Of a stretch of 64,000 nucleotides of DNA, positions 44,121 through 52,495 are shown piece after piece; position 1 is the first letter of the stretch, and every line of letters begins with the position of its first letter. A program made the translations under genes and the position numbers. The stretch covers positions 585,374-649,373 of the forward strand of contig JAFLYY010000001.1 of assembly GCA_029785825.1 (NCBI GenBank), read 5' to 3'. Source of the DNA: Nitrososphaerota archaeon (GTDB taxonomy: Archaea; Thermoproteota; Nitrososphaeria; Nitrososphaerales; Gagatemarchaeaceae). The notes under the pieces are model-generated. The model made no database searches, was not told the DNA's origin, and worked only from the letters and a program-made list of their open reading frames with translations.

Positions 44121-44627
44121 GTGAGCGAAGACAAAAGGCGCGACCTGAGAGACATGATGGACGAGCTCGAGAGGTACTTCGAGGACTTCGAGAAGGACAT
44201 AGAGGAGACGGTCAAGAAGAGCATCTTCGGAAGAGGCGAGCCCGGCAAGCCCTTCGTCGCGGGCTTCTCCTTTAACATGGGTCCTGGCCAGAGGCCCTCG
44301 GTCCAGGTCTTCGGGGACAGCCCCATCCGACGAGACGGCTTCAGGTCCCCCATAAACGAGCAGACCGTCGACGAAAAGAACGGCGTACTCAAGGCGATAT
44401 TCGAAATGCCTGGCGTCGAAAAGGGGGACATCAAGGCCGAGGCGGGGGAGGCGTCGGCGATCATCACTGCGGAGCGGGGAGATAGGCGCTACCGGGCCGA
44501 GTTGTCGTTCAGGGCAAAGGTGCGGCCGGAGTCAGGGAAAGCAGAATACAGGAACGGGGTTCTGGAAATTTCGTTCTCATTGAAAGACAAGGATAATAAG
44601 GACTTCAAGAGGGTAAACATTGTCTGA
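44121..44627 (+). CDS. Small heat shock protein Hsp20
   Basis: 168 residues. The N-terminal part is acidic and helical; the alpha-crystallin domain starts near 85 (VDEKNGVLKAIFEMPGVEKGDIKAEAGE) and ends with YRNGVLEISFSLKDK, the conserved NGVL motif. It binds unfolding proteins. The gene overlaps the start of cdc48 by 8 bp. GTG start at 44121. Confidence 0.9.
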   Translation: MSEDKRRDLRDMMDELERYFEDFEKDIEETVKKSIFGRGEPGKPFVAGFSFNMGPGQRPSVQVFGDSPIRRDGFRSPINEQTVDEKNGVLKAIFEMPGVEKGDIKAEAGEASAIITAERGDRRYRAELSFRAKVRPESGKAEYRNGVLEISFSLKDKDNKDFKRVNIV

Positions 44628-46839
44628 GAGTGGAAGCGGAGTGAGTCAGCAGCAGGTCCAGCTAAAGGTCCTCGAGGCATACACCAGGGACGTCGGCCGC
44701 GGTGTCGCCAGGATTGACTATGACGCCATGGACGCGCTGGACGCCTCGACCGGGGACGTCATCGAGATCAAAGGGAAGAGGAGGACGGTCGCGAAGTGCC
44801 TCCCGTTGTACCCGTCTGACGAAGGGAGGGGGATCGTCAGGATCGACGGGCTCATCAGGAACAACGCGGGGGTAGCCATCGGGGACGTGGTGGTCGTGAA
44901 GAAGGTGAAGGCGCCGCCTGCCGAGAAGGTGGTGGTCGCGCCTCTCGAAGCCGTTCCGCCAATCGACGAGCGGTACCTGGCTGACGCCCTGGAGAGCGTC
45001 CCGGTGACGAAGGGGGACAACATCATGATACCATACTTCGGAGGAAGGCTGACCTTCCAGGTCGTCGGAGTGAGCCCGGTCGCGGACGCCGCTCTGATCA
45101 CTCAGAGGACCGTCTTCGTGATTTCGGAAAAGGGAGAGGCCCTTCGAGGGGTCCCCCAGGTCACATACGAAGACATCGGCGGGCTGAAGGACGAGATACA
45201 GAAGGTGAGGGAGATGATAGAGCTCCCTCTGAGGCACCCGGAGATATTCGAGAAGCTCGGGGTCGAGGCGCCGAAGGGGATCCTCCTCTACGGTCCCCCG
45301 GGGACCGGGAAGACGCTGCTGGCGAAGGCGGTCGCCACAGAAAGCAACGCGCACTTCATCCCGATAAGCGGCCCGGAGATAATGAGTAAGTTCTACGGGG
45401 AGTCCGAAGCAAGACTTCGCGAGATCTTCAAGGAAGCCAAGGAGAAGGCTCCGACGATCATATTCATCGACGAGATAGACTCGATCGCGCCCAAGAGAGA
45501 GGAAGTGACGGGGGAGGTGGAGAGGCGGGTAGTCAGCCAACTCCTTTCACTGATGGACGGACTGGAGGCGAGGGGGAAGGTAATCGTGATCGCCGCGACC
45601 AACCGCCCTAACGCCATAGACCCGGCGCTCAGGAGACCCGGAAGGTTCGACAGGGAGATCGAGATCAAGGTCCCCGACAAGAAGGGGAGGCTGGAGATAC
45701 TCCAGATACACACCAGGCACATGCCGCTCGCCCAGAACGACGACAAGCACGGGGCCGTGGAGAAGATCGTCGACCTGGAGAAGCTGGCCGGGGTCACCCA
45801 CGGGTTCGTCGGCGCGGACCTCGAGTACCTGTGCAAGGAGGCGGCCATGAAGACCCTCAGGAGGAACCTGCCGGAGATCAAGCTGGAGGAGGACAGGCTC
45901 AGCCCGGAGACGCTGGACAAGCTCATAGTGACGATGGCGGACTTCGAGGACGCCCTGAAGGACGTGATGCCCTCGGCCATGAGGGAGGTCTACCTGGAGA
46001 CCCCCGACGTAAAGTGGGCTGACATAGGAGGGCTCGAGGGGGTCAAGAAGGAGCTCCAGGAGGCAGTCGAGTGGCCCCTGAAGTACCCCGACCTCTACGA
46101 CAAGATCGGGTACAGCATGCCGAAGGGCATAATGCTCTACGGCCCGTCCGGGACCGGGAAGACGCTGCTGGCGAAGGCGGTCGCCACCGAGAGCGAAGCG
46201 AACTTCATCAGCGTAAGGGGGCCCGAGCTCCTGAGCAAGTGGGTCGGCGAGTCGGAGCGCGGGATAAGGGAGGTCTTCCGCAGGGCCAGGCAGGCGTCCC
46301 CGTGCGTCATCTTCTTCGACGAGATCGACGCCCTCGCCCCTACGAGGGGGATGGGAGGGGACAGCATGGTCACCGAGAGGGTGGTGAGCCAGCTCCTTAC
46401 CGAGCTCGACGGCGTCCAGAGCCTCCAGGGGGTGGTGGTCCTCGCGGCCACCAACAGGATCGACATAGTCGACTCGGCGCTCCTCAGGGCAGGCAGGTTC
46501 GACAAGCTGATCCAGATACCCCTGCCGGACAAGCCGGCGAGGAAGGAGATCCTCAAGATACACACGAAGGGGGTCCCCATCGGCAAGGACGTGGACCTGG
46601 ACAGGGTGGTGGATCTGACCGAGGGGTTCAGCGGGGCCGACATGGCTTCCCTCACCAACACCGCCGTCTCCATAGTCCTCCAGGGGTTCGTGTCGAAGTA
46701 CCCGAAGCCCGACGACGCCAAGAAGCACGTAGACGAAGCCATCGTGTCGATGGAGCACTTCGTCGACGCGATAAAGAAGGTCCGCCAGTCGAGGGAGGGG
46801 AAGCCGATGGAGAAGGTCGCGGTCCCCTACTACCGGTGA
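44620..46839 (+). CDS. Cdc48/VCP-type AAA+ ATPase
   Basis: 739 residues: an N-terminal double-psi barrel domain (about 12-185), then two AAA domains. D1 has GPPGTGKT (about 224) and [13 protein letters not shown]2 has GPSGTGKT (about 507; Pro replaced by Ser) and [12 protein letters not shown]. It unfolds proteins for the proteasome. The C-terminus ends in Tyr-Tyr-Arg, which fits the HbYX proteasome-docking pattern. TTG at 44620 overlaps hsp20; GTG 44641 is an alternative. Confidence 0.96.
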   Translation: MSESGSGVSQQQVQLKVLEAYTRDVGRGVARIDYDAMDALDASTGDVIEIKGKRRTVAKCLPLYPSDEGRGIVRIDGLIRNNAGVAIGDVVVVKKVKAPPAEKVVVAPLEAVPPIDERYLADALESVPVTKGDNIMIPYFGGRLTFQVVGVSPVADAALITQRTVFVISEKGEALRGVPQVTYEDIGGLKDEIQKVREMIELPLRHPEIFEKLGVEAPKGILLYGPPGTGKTLLAKAVATESNAHFIPISGPEIMSKFYGESEARLREIFKEAKEKAPTIIFIDEIDSIAPKREEVTGEVERRVVSQLLSLMDGLEARGKVIVIAATNRPNAIDPALRRPGRFDREIEIKVPDKKGRLEILQIHTRHMPLAQNDDKHGAVEKIVDLEKLAGVTHGFVGADLEYLCKEAAMKTLRRNLPEIKLEEDRLSPETLDKLIVTMADFEDALKDVMPSAMREVYLETPDVKWADIGGLEGVKKELQEAVEWPLKYPDLYDKIGYSMPKGIMLYGPSGTGKTLLAKAVATESEANFISVRGPELLSKWVGESERGIREVFRRARQASPCVIFFDEIDALAPTRGMGGDSMVTERVVSQLLTELDGVQSLQGVVVLAATNRIDIVDSALLRAGRFDKLIQIPLPDKPARKEILKIHTKGVPIGKDVDLDRVVDLTEGFSGADMASLTNTAVSIVLQGFVSKYPKPDDAKKHVDEAIVSMEHFVDAIKKVRQSREGKPMEKVAVPYYR

Positions 46840-46880
46840 GCGAAGCCTAATTACTCCACGGCGACAGCCTGCCCCGAAGC

Positions 46881-48476
46881 TTGGAGGATGGAGCGGTAAT
46901 CGGGCGGGGCACCTGGCTCGACAAGGTCGCCCAGGAGACGGCGGAGCGAGAGAAGAAGCTGGGGCGGTCTCTCTCCATGGTCAGGGTGGAGAGCGGGCTG
47001 GGGGCGTCCGGGCTCCCTCACATCGGGAGCGTGGGGGACGCGATCAGGAGCTACGGGGTGAGGCTCGCCCTGGAGACCCTCGGCCACAGGTCAGAGCTCA
47101 TCGCGTACTCAGACGACTTCGACGGGCTCCGGAAGGTCCCCGCGGGGTTTCCCACATGGCTGAAGGACTACATCTCCCATCCGGTGTCGCGGATCCCCGA
47201 CCCGTTCGGGTGCCACGGTTCCTACGCCGAGCACGTGGGCTCGCTGCTCAGGGAGTCACTCGACAAGGTCGGGGTGGAGTATAGGTTCCAGAGCGGGGCG
47301 GAGGCGTACAAGGCGGGGGTCCTCAACGACCAGATCCGGACGATACTCGCCCGGTCCAAGGAGATAGGCGAGAAAATCAACGCGTTGGTCGGCCAGTCGA
47401 AGTACAAAGAGTCCCTACCATACACCCCGGTCTGCAAGGACTGTGGTCGCATCTACGTCACCCAGGCGAAGTCGTACGACCCTTCGACTGACATGATACA
47501 CTACGTCTGCGAGGGGACCGAGCTGGGGGAGAAGCACGTCGACGGCTGCGGCCACGAAGGGGACGTGAAGGTGTCGGACGGGAACGGGAAGCTGATGTGG
47601 AAGGTCGAGTTCGCGGCCCGGTGGGCCGCCTTCGGGATCCGGTTCGAGGCTTACGGTAAGGAGCTCACAGACTCCGTGAAGATCAACGACTGGGTGGCGG
47701 AGAACATCCTCTCCTACCCTCCCCCCTACCACGCCAGGTACGAGCTCTTCCAGGACAAGTCGGGGAAGAAGATGTCGAAGTCGAAGGGGAACTTGGTCAC
47801 CCCGGTCGAGTGGATGGAGTACGCGTCCCCGGCGAGCCTCAGGCTCCTGATGTACAAGAGGATCGTGGGGGCCAGGAACATATCCGTGGCCGACGTGCCG
47901 GTCTACATGGACGAGTTCGACGACCTGGAGGCGTACTACTTCTCGAAGAAGAAAGACCCCAACCAGATGAAGGACGCACGGCTGAGGGGGCTGTACGAAT
48001 ACACCATGTTCCTCAATGTCCCGAAGGCGGAAGGGGTCCACGTCCCCTACAGGCTCCTCGCCCAGCTGGCCTCTGTAGCGCCTCAGGGAGGGGTGGAAGG
48101 GTTCGTGGTGAAGAGGCTCACGTCCTACGGGATGGTGAGCTCCGGGACCCCAGAGCTTTCGGCGAAGATAGACTGGGCGAACAAGTGGCAGAGGAGGGAA
48201 GGGAAGGCGGCGGTCGAAGTCCCCCAGCTGGGGGACGCGGCAAAGAGGGCAGTCAGGGACTTCGCATCCTCTCTCGGCGGGCTGGCAGACGCCGACGCGG
48301 TGCAGAACGCGGCCTTCGACTCCGCGAAGAGGAACGGGGTGAAGCCCGGGGAGTTCTTCCCGGCGGTGTACTCCATCCTCCTGGGATCCGACAGGGGGCC
48401 GAGGCTGGGCCCGTACGTCATGGACGCAGGGAAGGAAGAAGTGAGCAGGATCCTCCTGGAAGCCGCCGGGAAATGA
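46881..48476 (+). CDS. lysS: Lysyl-tRNA synthetase, class I
   Basis: 531 residues. LPHIGS (about 45-50) is the class I HIGH motif and KMSKSKGN (about 297-304) the KMSKS loop. CKDCGR and later Cys/His pairs around 185-220 form the zinc region. Class I LysRS is typical of archaea. TTG start at 46881 is 41 bases after the cdc48 stop. The stop overlaps the start of the glycosylase gene by 4 bp. Confidence 0.95.
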   Translation: MEDGAVIGRGTWLDKVAQETAEREKKLGRSLSMVRVESGLGASGLPHIGSVGDAIRSYGVRLALETLGHRSELIAYSDDFDGLRKVPAGFPTWLKDYISHPVSRIPDPFGCHGSYAEHVGSLLRESLDKVGVEYRFQSGAEAYKAGVLNDQIRTILARSKEIGEKINALVGQSKYKESLPYTPVCKDCGRIYVTQAKSYDPSTDMIHYVCEGTELGEKHVDGCGHEGDVKVSDGNGKLMWKVEFAARWAAFGIRFEAYGKELTDSVKINDWVAENILSYPPPYHARYELFQDKSGKKMSKSKGNLVTPVEWMEYASPASLRLLMYKRIVGARNISVADVPVYMDEFDDLEAYYFSKKKDPNQMKDARLRGLYEYTMFLNVPKAEGVHVPYRLLAQLASVAPQGGVEGFVVKRLTSYGMVSSGTPELSAKIDWANKWQRREGKAAVEVPQLGDAAKRAVRDFASSLGGLADADAVQNAAFDSAKRNGVKPGEFFPAVYSILLGSDRGPRLGPYVMDAGKEEVSRILLEAAGK

Positions 48477-49156
48477 GGCCGGGCGGTCAGGACCGCGAAG
48501 CTCTGAGGGCGAGGATAGTCTCCTGCAGGCGATGCCCCCGGCTGGTCAGGTACAGGGAAGGGATCGAGCCGAGGGCGTCGTTCGCGGGCCAGCGGTACTG
48601 GCGGAAGCCCGTCCCAGGGTTCGGCGACGTCGACGGCAGGCTCCTGGTGCTCGGGTTGGCCCCCGCCCAGCACGGAGGGGCGAGGACGGGACGGATCTGG
48701 ACGGGGGACGCGTCGAGTGCCTTCCTCGTCAGGGCCCTCCACGCGACGGGGTTCGCCAACCAGCCCAGGTCAGAGTCTGCCGAGGACGGGCTGGTCTACC
48801 GGGGGTGCTACCTCACTGCCGCGGTAAAATGCGCCCCTCCGGGGGACAAGCCGACAGCAGAAGAGTTCGCCAACTGTTCCCCCTTCCTGGACCAGGAGGT
48901 CGCCCTGATGAAGAACCTCGAGGGGGTGCTCGCGCTGGGGTCCATGGCGTTCCGGGCATACCTCTCCCACCTTGCGAGGTCAGGGGCGGACGCTAGGGGT
49001 GCGAAGTTCGTGCACGGGGGAGTCTATCGTCTCGCCGGGTCGCCCACCCTTTACGCATCCTACCATCCGAGCCCCAGGAACACCAACACGGGTAAGCTCA
49101 CGCAGGGGATGCTGGTCAGAGTCCTGAGGGTGATAAGGAAAGATCTGAGCATATGA
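48473..49156 (+). CDS. Uracil-DNA glycosylase, family 5 (UDGb)
   Basis: 227 residues, ATG at 48473 overlapping the lysS stop. CRRC (Cys18, Cys21) plus two later Cys (in AVKCAPP and ANCSPF) form the 4Fe-4S site. GLAPAQHGGARTGRIWTGD (about 61-79) is the family 5 motif A, and SYHPSPRNTNTGK the later motif. It removes uracil, and other deaminated bases in this family, from DNA. A much longer frame that begins at 47810 is an artefact of lysS antisense-free overlap. Confidence 0.9.
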   Translation: MRPGGQDREALRARIVSCRRCPRLVRYREGIEPRASFAGQRYWRKPVPGFGDVDGRLLVLGLAPAQHGGARTGRIWTGDASSAFLVRALHATGFANQPRSESAEDGLVYRGCYLTAAVKCAPPGDKPTAEEFANCSPFLDQEVALMKNLEGVLALGSMAFRAYLSHLARSGADARGAKFVHGGVYRLAGSPTLYASYHPSPRNTNTGKLTQGMLVRVLRVIRKDLSI

Positions 49157-49336
49157 ATTGGCCCCTTCGACCGGGGCTCGGGCCCGCAGCCTAGCCCGGA
49201 CTTGGAAAAGGTCGGCATTCTCCTGGTCCGCACGCGGGGAGCTGTACCTGCCCGCATCGTGGGTCATCTGCTCGCTGACCCAGTTCGACCATCGAAAAAA
49301 TGGAGGAGAGAAGGGTCGACGACCCCTCTGACAAGT

Positions 49337-50149
49337 CTATGTGAAACCCGAAGGGAATGGTGACTGTCCGAGGTAAGGTGTGCTCAGTATCAGTGATGAC
49401 AACTGGGCCGAAGTCAGTGCTGTTCCCGACAGTGAGATTACGCTTACGAGGTCAAGATACATGTGCATGCTCGGAACGTACACTGCATTGGGTAGATAGG
49501 CCTGATAGGTACTGTATGCCGCAGGAGTGAGGTAAGACCACTGGTAGATGGTTCCGCTTACAAAGGTGTTTTGACTTGGAGTTGGTCCACTGAATCTCAG
49601 AATTCCGCTTTCGTAGTTGTAGGAGTATGGGGTGCCTCCCGGAGTGAGCGAGAGGACAAATCTGTTCGCCTGCGATGATACAGCAACCCAGGTGTTCCCT
49701 GACTCTTTGTGGAATGTTATCTGACCGCTGGCGTAAGGTGGTGGTGAACTGAAACAAGAGTTGGAGGTAGTCGCAGCGCAAAGTAGCGGTTCGATGAAAG
49801 ACGCGTTCATGGAGAGCTCGTTGTGGTCTTCTACCAGGCACCACGAACTGAATCCGCTTCCACAGTTGCCTATGTAGCCGACGTCGTTAGAGTCCCAGCC
49901 TGCGTTGGTCAGGGCCGTGGACGAACAGGTAGCCGTCGAGGTCAGGGTCGAGCCGTAGGGACAGTTGGACCACGTTCCGAAGGGCACGTTGTCGCTGAAG
50001 TAGTTCAGGCCGAACCAGAGAAAGACGTTGTTGTAGGGCGTGTTCGTCATTACGACGGTCGAAGGTGTTGGCGCTTGTGCGAATGCAGGAGCCGTGAAGA
50101 GAACGGCGAGAAGGACAGCCATCGATGCCACTGCTGTTTTCCGCATCAT
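49337..50149 (-). CDS. Secreted protein, unknown function
   Basis: 270 residues with a clear signal peptide (MMRKTAVASMAVLLAVLFTA, cleaved after AFA). The mature part is rich in Ser, Thr, Tyr and Asn and has six or more cysteines in the first 110 residues (e.g. NCGSGFSSWC), suggesting disulfides outside the cell. No known family is recognised. Base composition is lower in GC than the neighbours. The leaderless start at 50149 agrees with TATA ACTTATATC at 50173-50183. Confidence 0.65.
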   Translation of the reverse strand: MMRKTAVASMAVLLAVLFTAPAFAQAPTPSTVVMTNTPYNNVFLWFGLNYFSDNVPFGTWSNCPYGSTLTSTATCSSTALTNAGWDSNDVGYIGNCGSGFSSWCLVEDHNELSMNASFIEPLLCAATTSNSCFSSPPPYASGQITFHKESGNTWVAVSSQANRFVLSLTPGGTPYSYNYESGILRFSGPTPSQNTFVSGTIYQWSYLTPAAYSTYQAYLPNAVYVPSMHMYLDLVSVISLSGTALTSAQLSSLILSTPYLGQSPFPSGFT

Positions 50150-50455
50150 GGCGCAGCATTAGCTGAAGCACGAAGATATAAGTGTGATATCGTAATTAAC
50201 CTTGGCGAAAATCTCTCCCGAAGAGCACGATTCGTGCTTTATCATCGGCGTGTGGTTCCTTTCCGGCCCAATTCGGCTAAGAGCACTTATCTTGGCTATG
50301 AGTCGCACGTGGGGGAAGGCGCTTAACTCGAACGCTTCTTGCCTTTTGTCAGTGGCGAAAGGCGTTCACAAATCTATCGCCGCTTATCGCGCCCTATGCA
50401 TTCATGGCCGATTTGGAGTTGAAAGGTTATAGAATCGGATTGGGAACGCCCGCTC
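50150..50455. other. Gap upstream of tRNA-Arg
   Basis: 306 bases. A 76-codon frame from a TTG at 50202 has no recognisable features and is not called. GGTTATAGAA at 50424-50433 is a plausible TATA box for the tRNA, 25-30 bases before its 5' end. Confidence 0.4.
50173..50183 (-). promoter_or_regulatory. TATA box for the secreted-protein gene
   Basis: CACTTATATC on the minus strand lies about 28 bases before the ATG at 50149. Confidence 0.55.
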
Positions 50456-50621
50456 GGGCCCGTAGCCTAGACTCCAACCAATCCGGCGAGGGGAATCCCG
50501 TGGACAGGGATGTCCATGGTTGCCCCAAACACGGATCAGGGCGTCAAACATTCCGGGTGCGCAAGCCTGCGAAGCTGGAGACTGCGACCAGAGACCGAGG
50601 GTTCGAATCCCTCCGGGCCCG
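50456..50621 (+). tRNA. tRNA-Arg(GCG), interrupted by three inferred introns
   Basis: Acceptor GGGCCCG (50456-50462) pairs with CGGGCCC (50614-50620), discriminator G 50621; T-arm GAGGG-TTCGAAT-CCCTC is at 50597-50613. D-arm GCCT-AG (50465-50470) pairs with GGGC (50539-50542) after GGATCA. Removing about 60 bases from the D-loop (about 50473-50532), 18 bases (50546-50563) and 13 bases (50579-50591) gives a standard cloverleaf: anticodon stem TCAGC/GCTGG, loop CTGCGAA with anticodon GCG (50569-50571), variable loop AGACC. Intron edges are inferred by restoring the fold; a few bases of shift are possible because of repeated bases. Confidence 0.8.
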
Positions 50622-50622
50622 C
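50608..50622 (+). repeat. 15-bp att-like repeat, left copy (tRNA 3' end)
   Basis: TCCCTCCGGGCCCGC covers the 3' T-arm and acceptor of tRNA-Arg; the identical 15 bp occur at 53506-53520 in the same orientation. Confidence 0.6.
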
Positions 50623-50864
50623 TATGAAACAACCTTTTATGGGCTCAGTTTGCCGGATGGAGTTCGATTCTGGCTTGGAGCCGAGGAGCGATCATGGGGC
50701 AGCCGGATATCATCCAGTGCTAAGGTGGGTTTGTTGGCCGCCCGTGGCCGTTTAGCTCGGGCCCAACTCGTCAGTTTGGATATAGCAACCATTTTCGTCA
50801 TTTATGGGGTTCATGCCTCTGTGCGACCAACCAAGATTAATGACCCGGAGTTCGCCCTAAGCGG
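50623..50864. other. Gap after tRNA-Arg
   Basis: 242 bases with lower GC, no gene or RNA recognised. An AACCTTTTAT stretch just after the tRNA may serve as a terminator. Confidence 0.35.
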
Positions 50865-51269
50865 TTGTTGCTGGGTAAAGCGGTCGCGCTGTCGGCGGCG
50901 CTCGTCATTACGAGCTTCGCAGCGCTCATCGCCATGTGTCCGGCCCAATCCGCATCGTGCGTATACACTGCCCAGTACGAGATGACGTCTGCTGCCTTCT
51001 TTATGTTCCTCGTCGTTGCATGCGTGTCAGTCGTTGGTTACGGCATCGCCTGGAAGAGCAGTCTAGAGCGGGCGACATCAGGCCCGAGTGTCTTTCTCCC
51101 GCCCATGACCTTCAACTGCCCTCATTGTGGGGCGCCTAACAACGCAGGTGAAGGCGTCCTCAACCTGAACTGTCCATATTGTGGAGCGAGAAACGTAGTC
51201 CCACGTCCGAGAGCCGAGACTCCGACCGCGGCTCCTGCAGGCTCTGGCAAACTGGAAGCCCAAGGTTAA
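50865..51269 (+). CDS. Membrane protein with a zinc ribbon (paralogue of the next gene)
   Basis: 134 residues. Two membrane segments (about 4-24 and 42-62) enclose an outer loop with two Cys; the cytoplasmic tail has CPHC (about 85-88) and CPYC (about 102-105), a zinc ribbon. The layout matches the N-terminal half of the next protein (two membrane helices, then CAHC...CVYC). TTG start at 50865. No known family; proteins of this type sense or bind partners at the membrane. Confidence 0.6.
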   Translation: MLLGKAVALSAALVITSFAALIAMCPAQSASCVYTAQYEMTSAAFFMFLVVACVSVVGYGIAWKSSLERATSGPSVFLPPMTFNCPHCGAPNNAGEGVLNLNCPYCGARNVVPRPRAETPTAAPAGSGKLEAQG

Positions 51270-51279
51270 TCAATTCCAG

Positions 51280-52185
51280 ATGCGCAGGCCTGAAAGATTG
51301 CTGGGAAGGCTTGCGCTGCTTTCGGCGATAGTCACTGGCGCGGCTTTCATTGTGTTGGCGGCCACATGTCCAGCTGCTCCTCCCGGGTCCGCTTGCGTCT
51401 CGTCGGTGCCGTACGTCGCTGGGTCATTCGTGGTCATCGGGGGATTCTTCGTGACCATCGTCCTGGTAGTAGGACTCGGATTGAAGCTGCGAAGCCAGCC
51501 CCGGAGGCCACTCCCGACGCCGACGACGAACCCCCAATCATTCACCTTCCGCTGCGCGCATTGTGGGGCCCCGGTCACAGCTCCGGCGTATGCAGCCACC
51601 GTGAAGTGCGTTTATTGCAGCCAGACGAATGTTGTCCCAAGCCCCAACCCGATGGCTCCCCCAGCTGGGGCGCCGTGGAGCAAGGCATACGTCAGTAGGA
51701 TTGCGGACAGGCTGCTGGATGAAGGCTATTCGGTCCAGCGGGAAATTGCCATACCTTCCATACCGTTCAAGGTCGACCTCATTGCAACGAGAACCAGAAG
51801 AGAGATTTCGAAGTTCGGCTGGTTCACAAGGACGTTCGTGTTGTCCTGTGTCTCTGACCCGACTCCGGAGTCTGTGCAGCAGTTCTCGTCTCTGGCCACG
51901 GATTTCGGCTTCGCAACTGCAAACAGGCGGCAGACTGGCGCACGCGCTTCGCAGCGCGCCCGCACTACGCTTGTGGTCGCCGCCGTTGTCGCCGAGGCCG
52001 CAGGGAATGAGGTCAAGGACTGGATCGAAAGCGACCAACCGGAGAAAAGGTGGAATGCAATCGACTTTCGAGTGTTGATTTCAGGCGACGATGGGAAACT
52101 ACATTACTACAAGAAGACACCGATCTGGGGTGCCGCCTACTACAGCGGCGTCAGAGATTATGTAGACGAGATGCTAACAATCTAG
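51280..52185 (+). CDS. Membrane zinc-ribbon protein with a C-terminal nuclease-like domain
   Basis: 301 residues. Two membrane helices (about 10-30 and 46-68) and CAHC/CVYC zinc ribbon (about 91-112) match the preceding protein. The C-terminal ~170 residues have YVSRIADRLLDEGYSVQRE, then FKVDLIATRTRRE, in an order like PD-(D/E)xK or restriction-like nucleases (helix, strand with VDLIAT), but the catalytic Lys is not certain. There are 10 bases between the two genes. It could be a membrane-bound defence or DNA-processing protein; this is not established. Confidence 0.6.
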   Translation: MRRPERLLGRLALLSAIVTGAAFIVLAATCPAAPPGSACVSSVPYVAGSFVVIGGFFVTIVLVVGLGLKLRSQPRRPLPTPTTNPQSFTFRCAHCGAPVTAPAYAATVKCVYCSQTNVVPSPNPMAPPAGAPWSKAYVSRIADRLLDEGYSVQREIAIPSIPFKVDLIATRTRREISKFGWFTRTFVLSCVSDPTPESVQQFSSLATDFGFATANRRQTGARASQRARTTLVVAAVVAEAAGNEVKDWIESDQPEKRWNAIDFRVLISGDDGKLHYYKKTPIWGAAYYSGVRDYVDEMLTI

Positions 52186-52449
52186 CATCTCGACGTCTCG
52201 TCGCGTCCCTGGTTATTGACGCTACCTCTGGAAAACTTTGACAGGACGGAAATCGGGTCGCCGACAAGATTTGCGCGTACCTACCAGAACGGCCCAGGGA
52301 CCTTGTGGAATCAGAATCTAATCCCAACCTGGATTCGAACCTATAATCGGTCCGGGCCTCTCCGGGCTCGCACGAGAAATAAGCTCAAAATACGTATCAT
52401 CTGGACAACAGAGCGTTTTCTGAGTTACTCGGCAACCCCGGACCGAATC
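52186..52449. other. Non-coding stretch with a tRNA-like fragment
   Basis: No gene is seen. On the minus strand, around 52325-52370, GGTTCGAATCC and GAGCCCGGAGAGGCCCGG resemble pieces of a tRNA, but the T-stem has only two base pairs, so it is at best a remnant. Confidence 0.4.
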
Positions 52450-52450
52450 C

Positions 52451-52484
52451 AAAAAATCTGGGGGTCGGGGGACGGTGCCCCCCG
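52451..52484 (-). terminator. Hairpin plus T-run after the G1 protease gene
   Basis: Reading the minus strand, CGGGGG/CCCCCG form a 6-bp stem (52466-52484), followed by a run of six T (52456-52451). It lies directly past the protease stop at 52496. Confidence 0.5.
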
Positions 52485-52495
52485 ATTTGGTCGAT

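Noticed and set aside
47810..48472. N-terminal extension of the uracil-DNA glycosylase frame
   Set aside because: It overlaps lysS in another frame and has a low-complexity Arg/Gly composition; the Fe-S and motif A region starts at ATG 48473.
50202..50432. 76-codon plus-strand frame before the tRNA
   Set aside because: TTG start, no ribosome site or promoter at suitable distance, no family features, and it runs over the likely tRNA promoter.
50404..50985. 193-codon frame across the tRNA-Arg locus
   Set aside because: It reads through the tRNA, and its sequence has no recognisable domain.
52318..52375. Second tRNA on the minus strand
   Set aside because: A GGTTCGAATCC core is present, but the T-stem has only two pairs and no acceptor or anticodon arm could be built.
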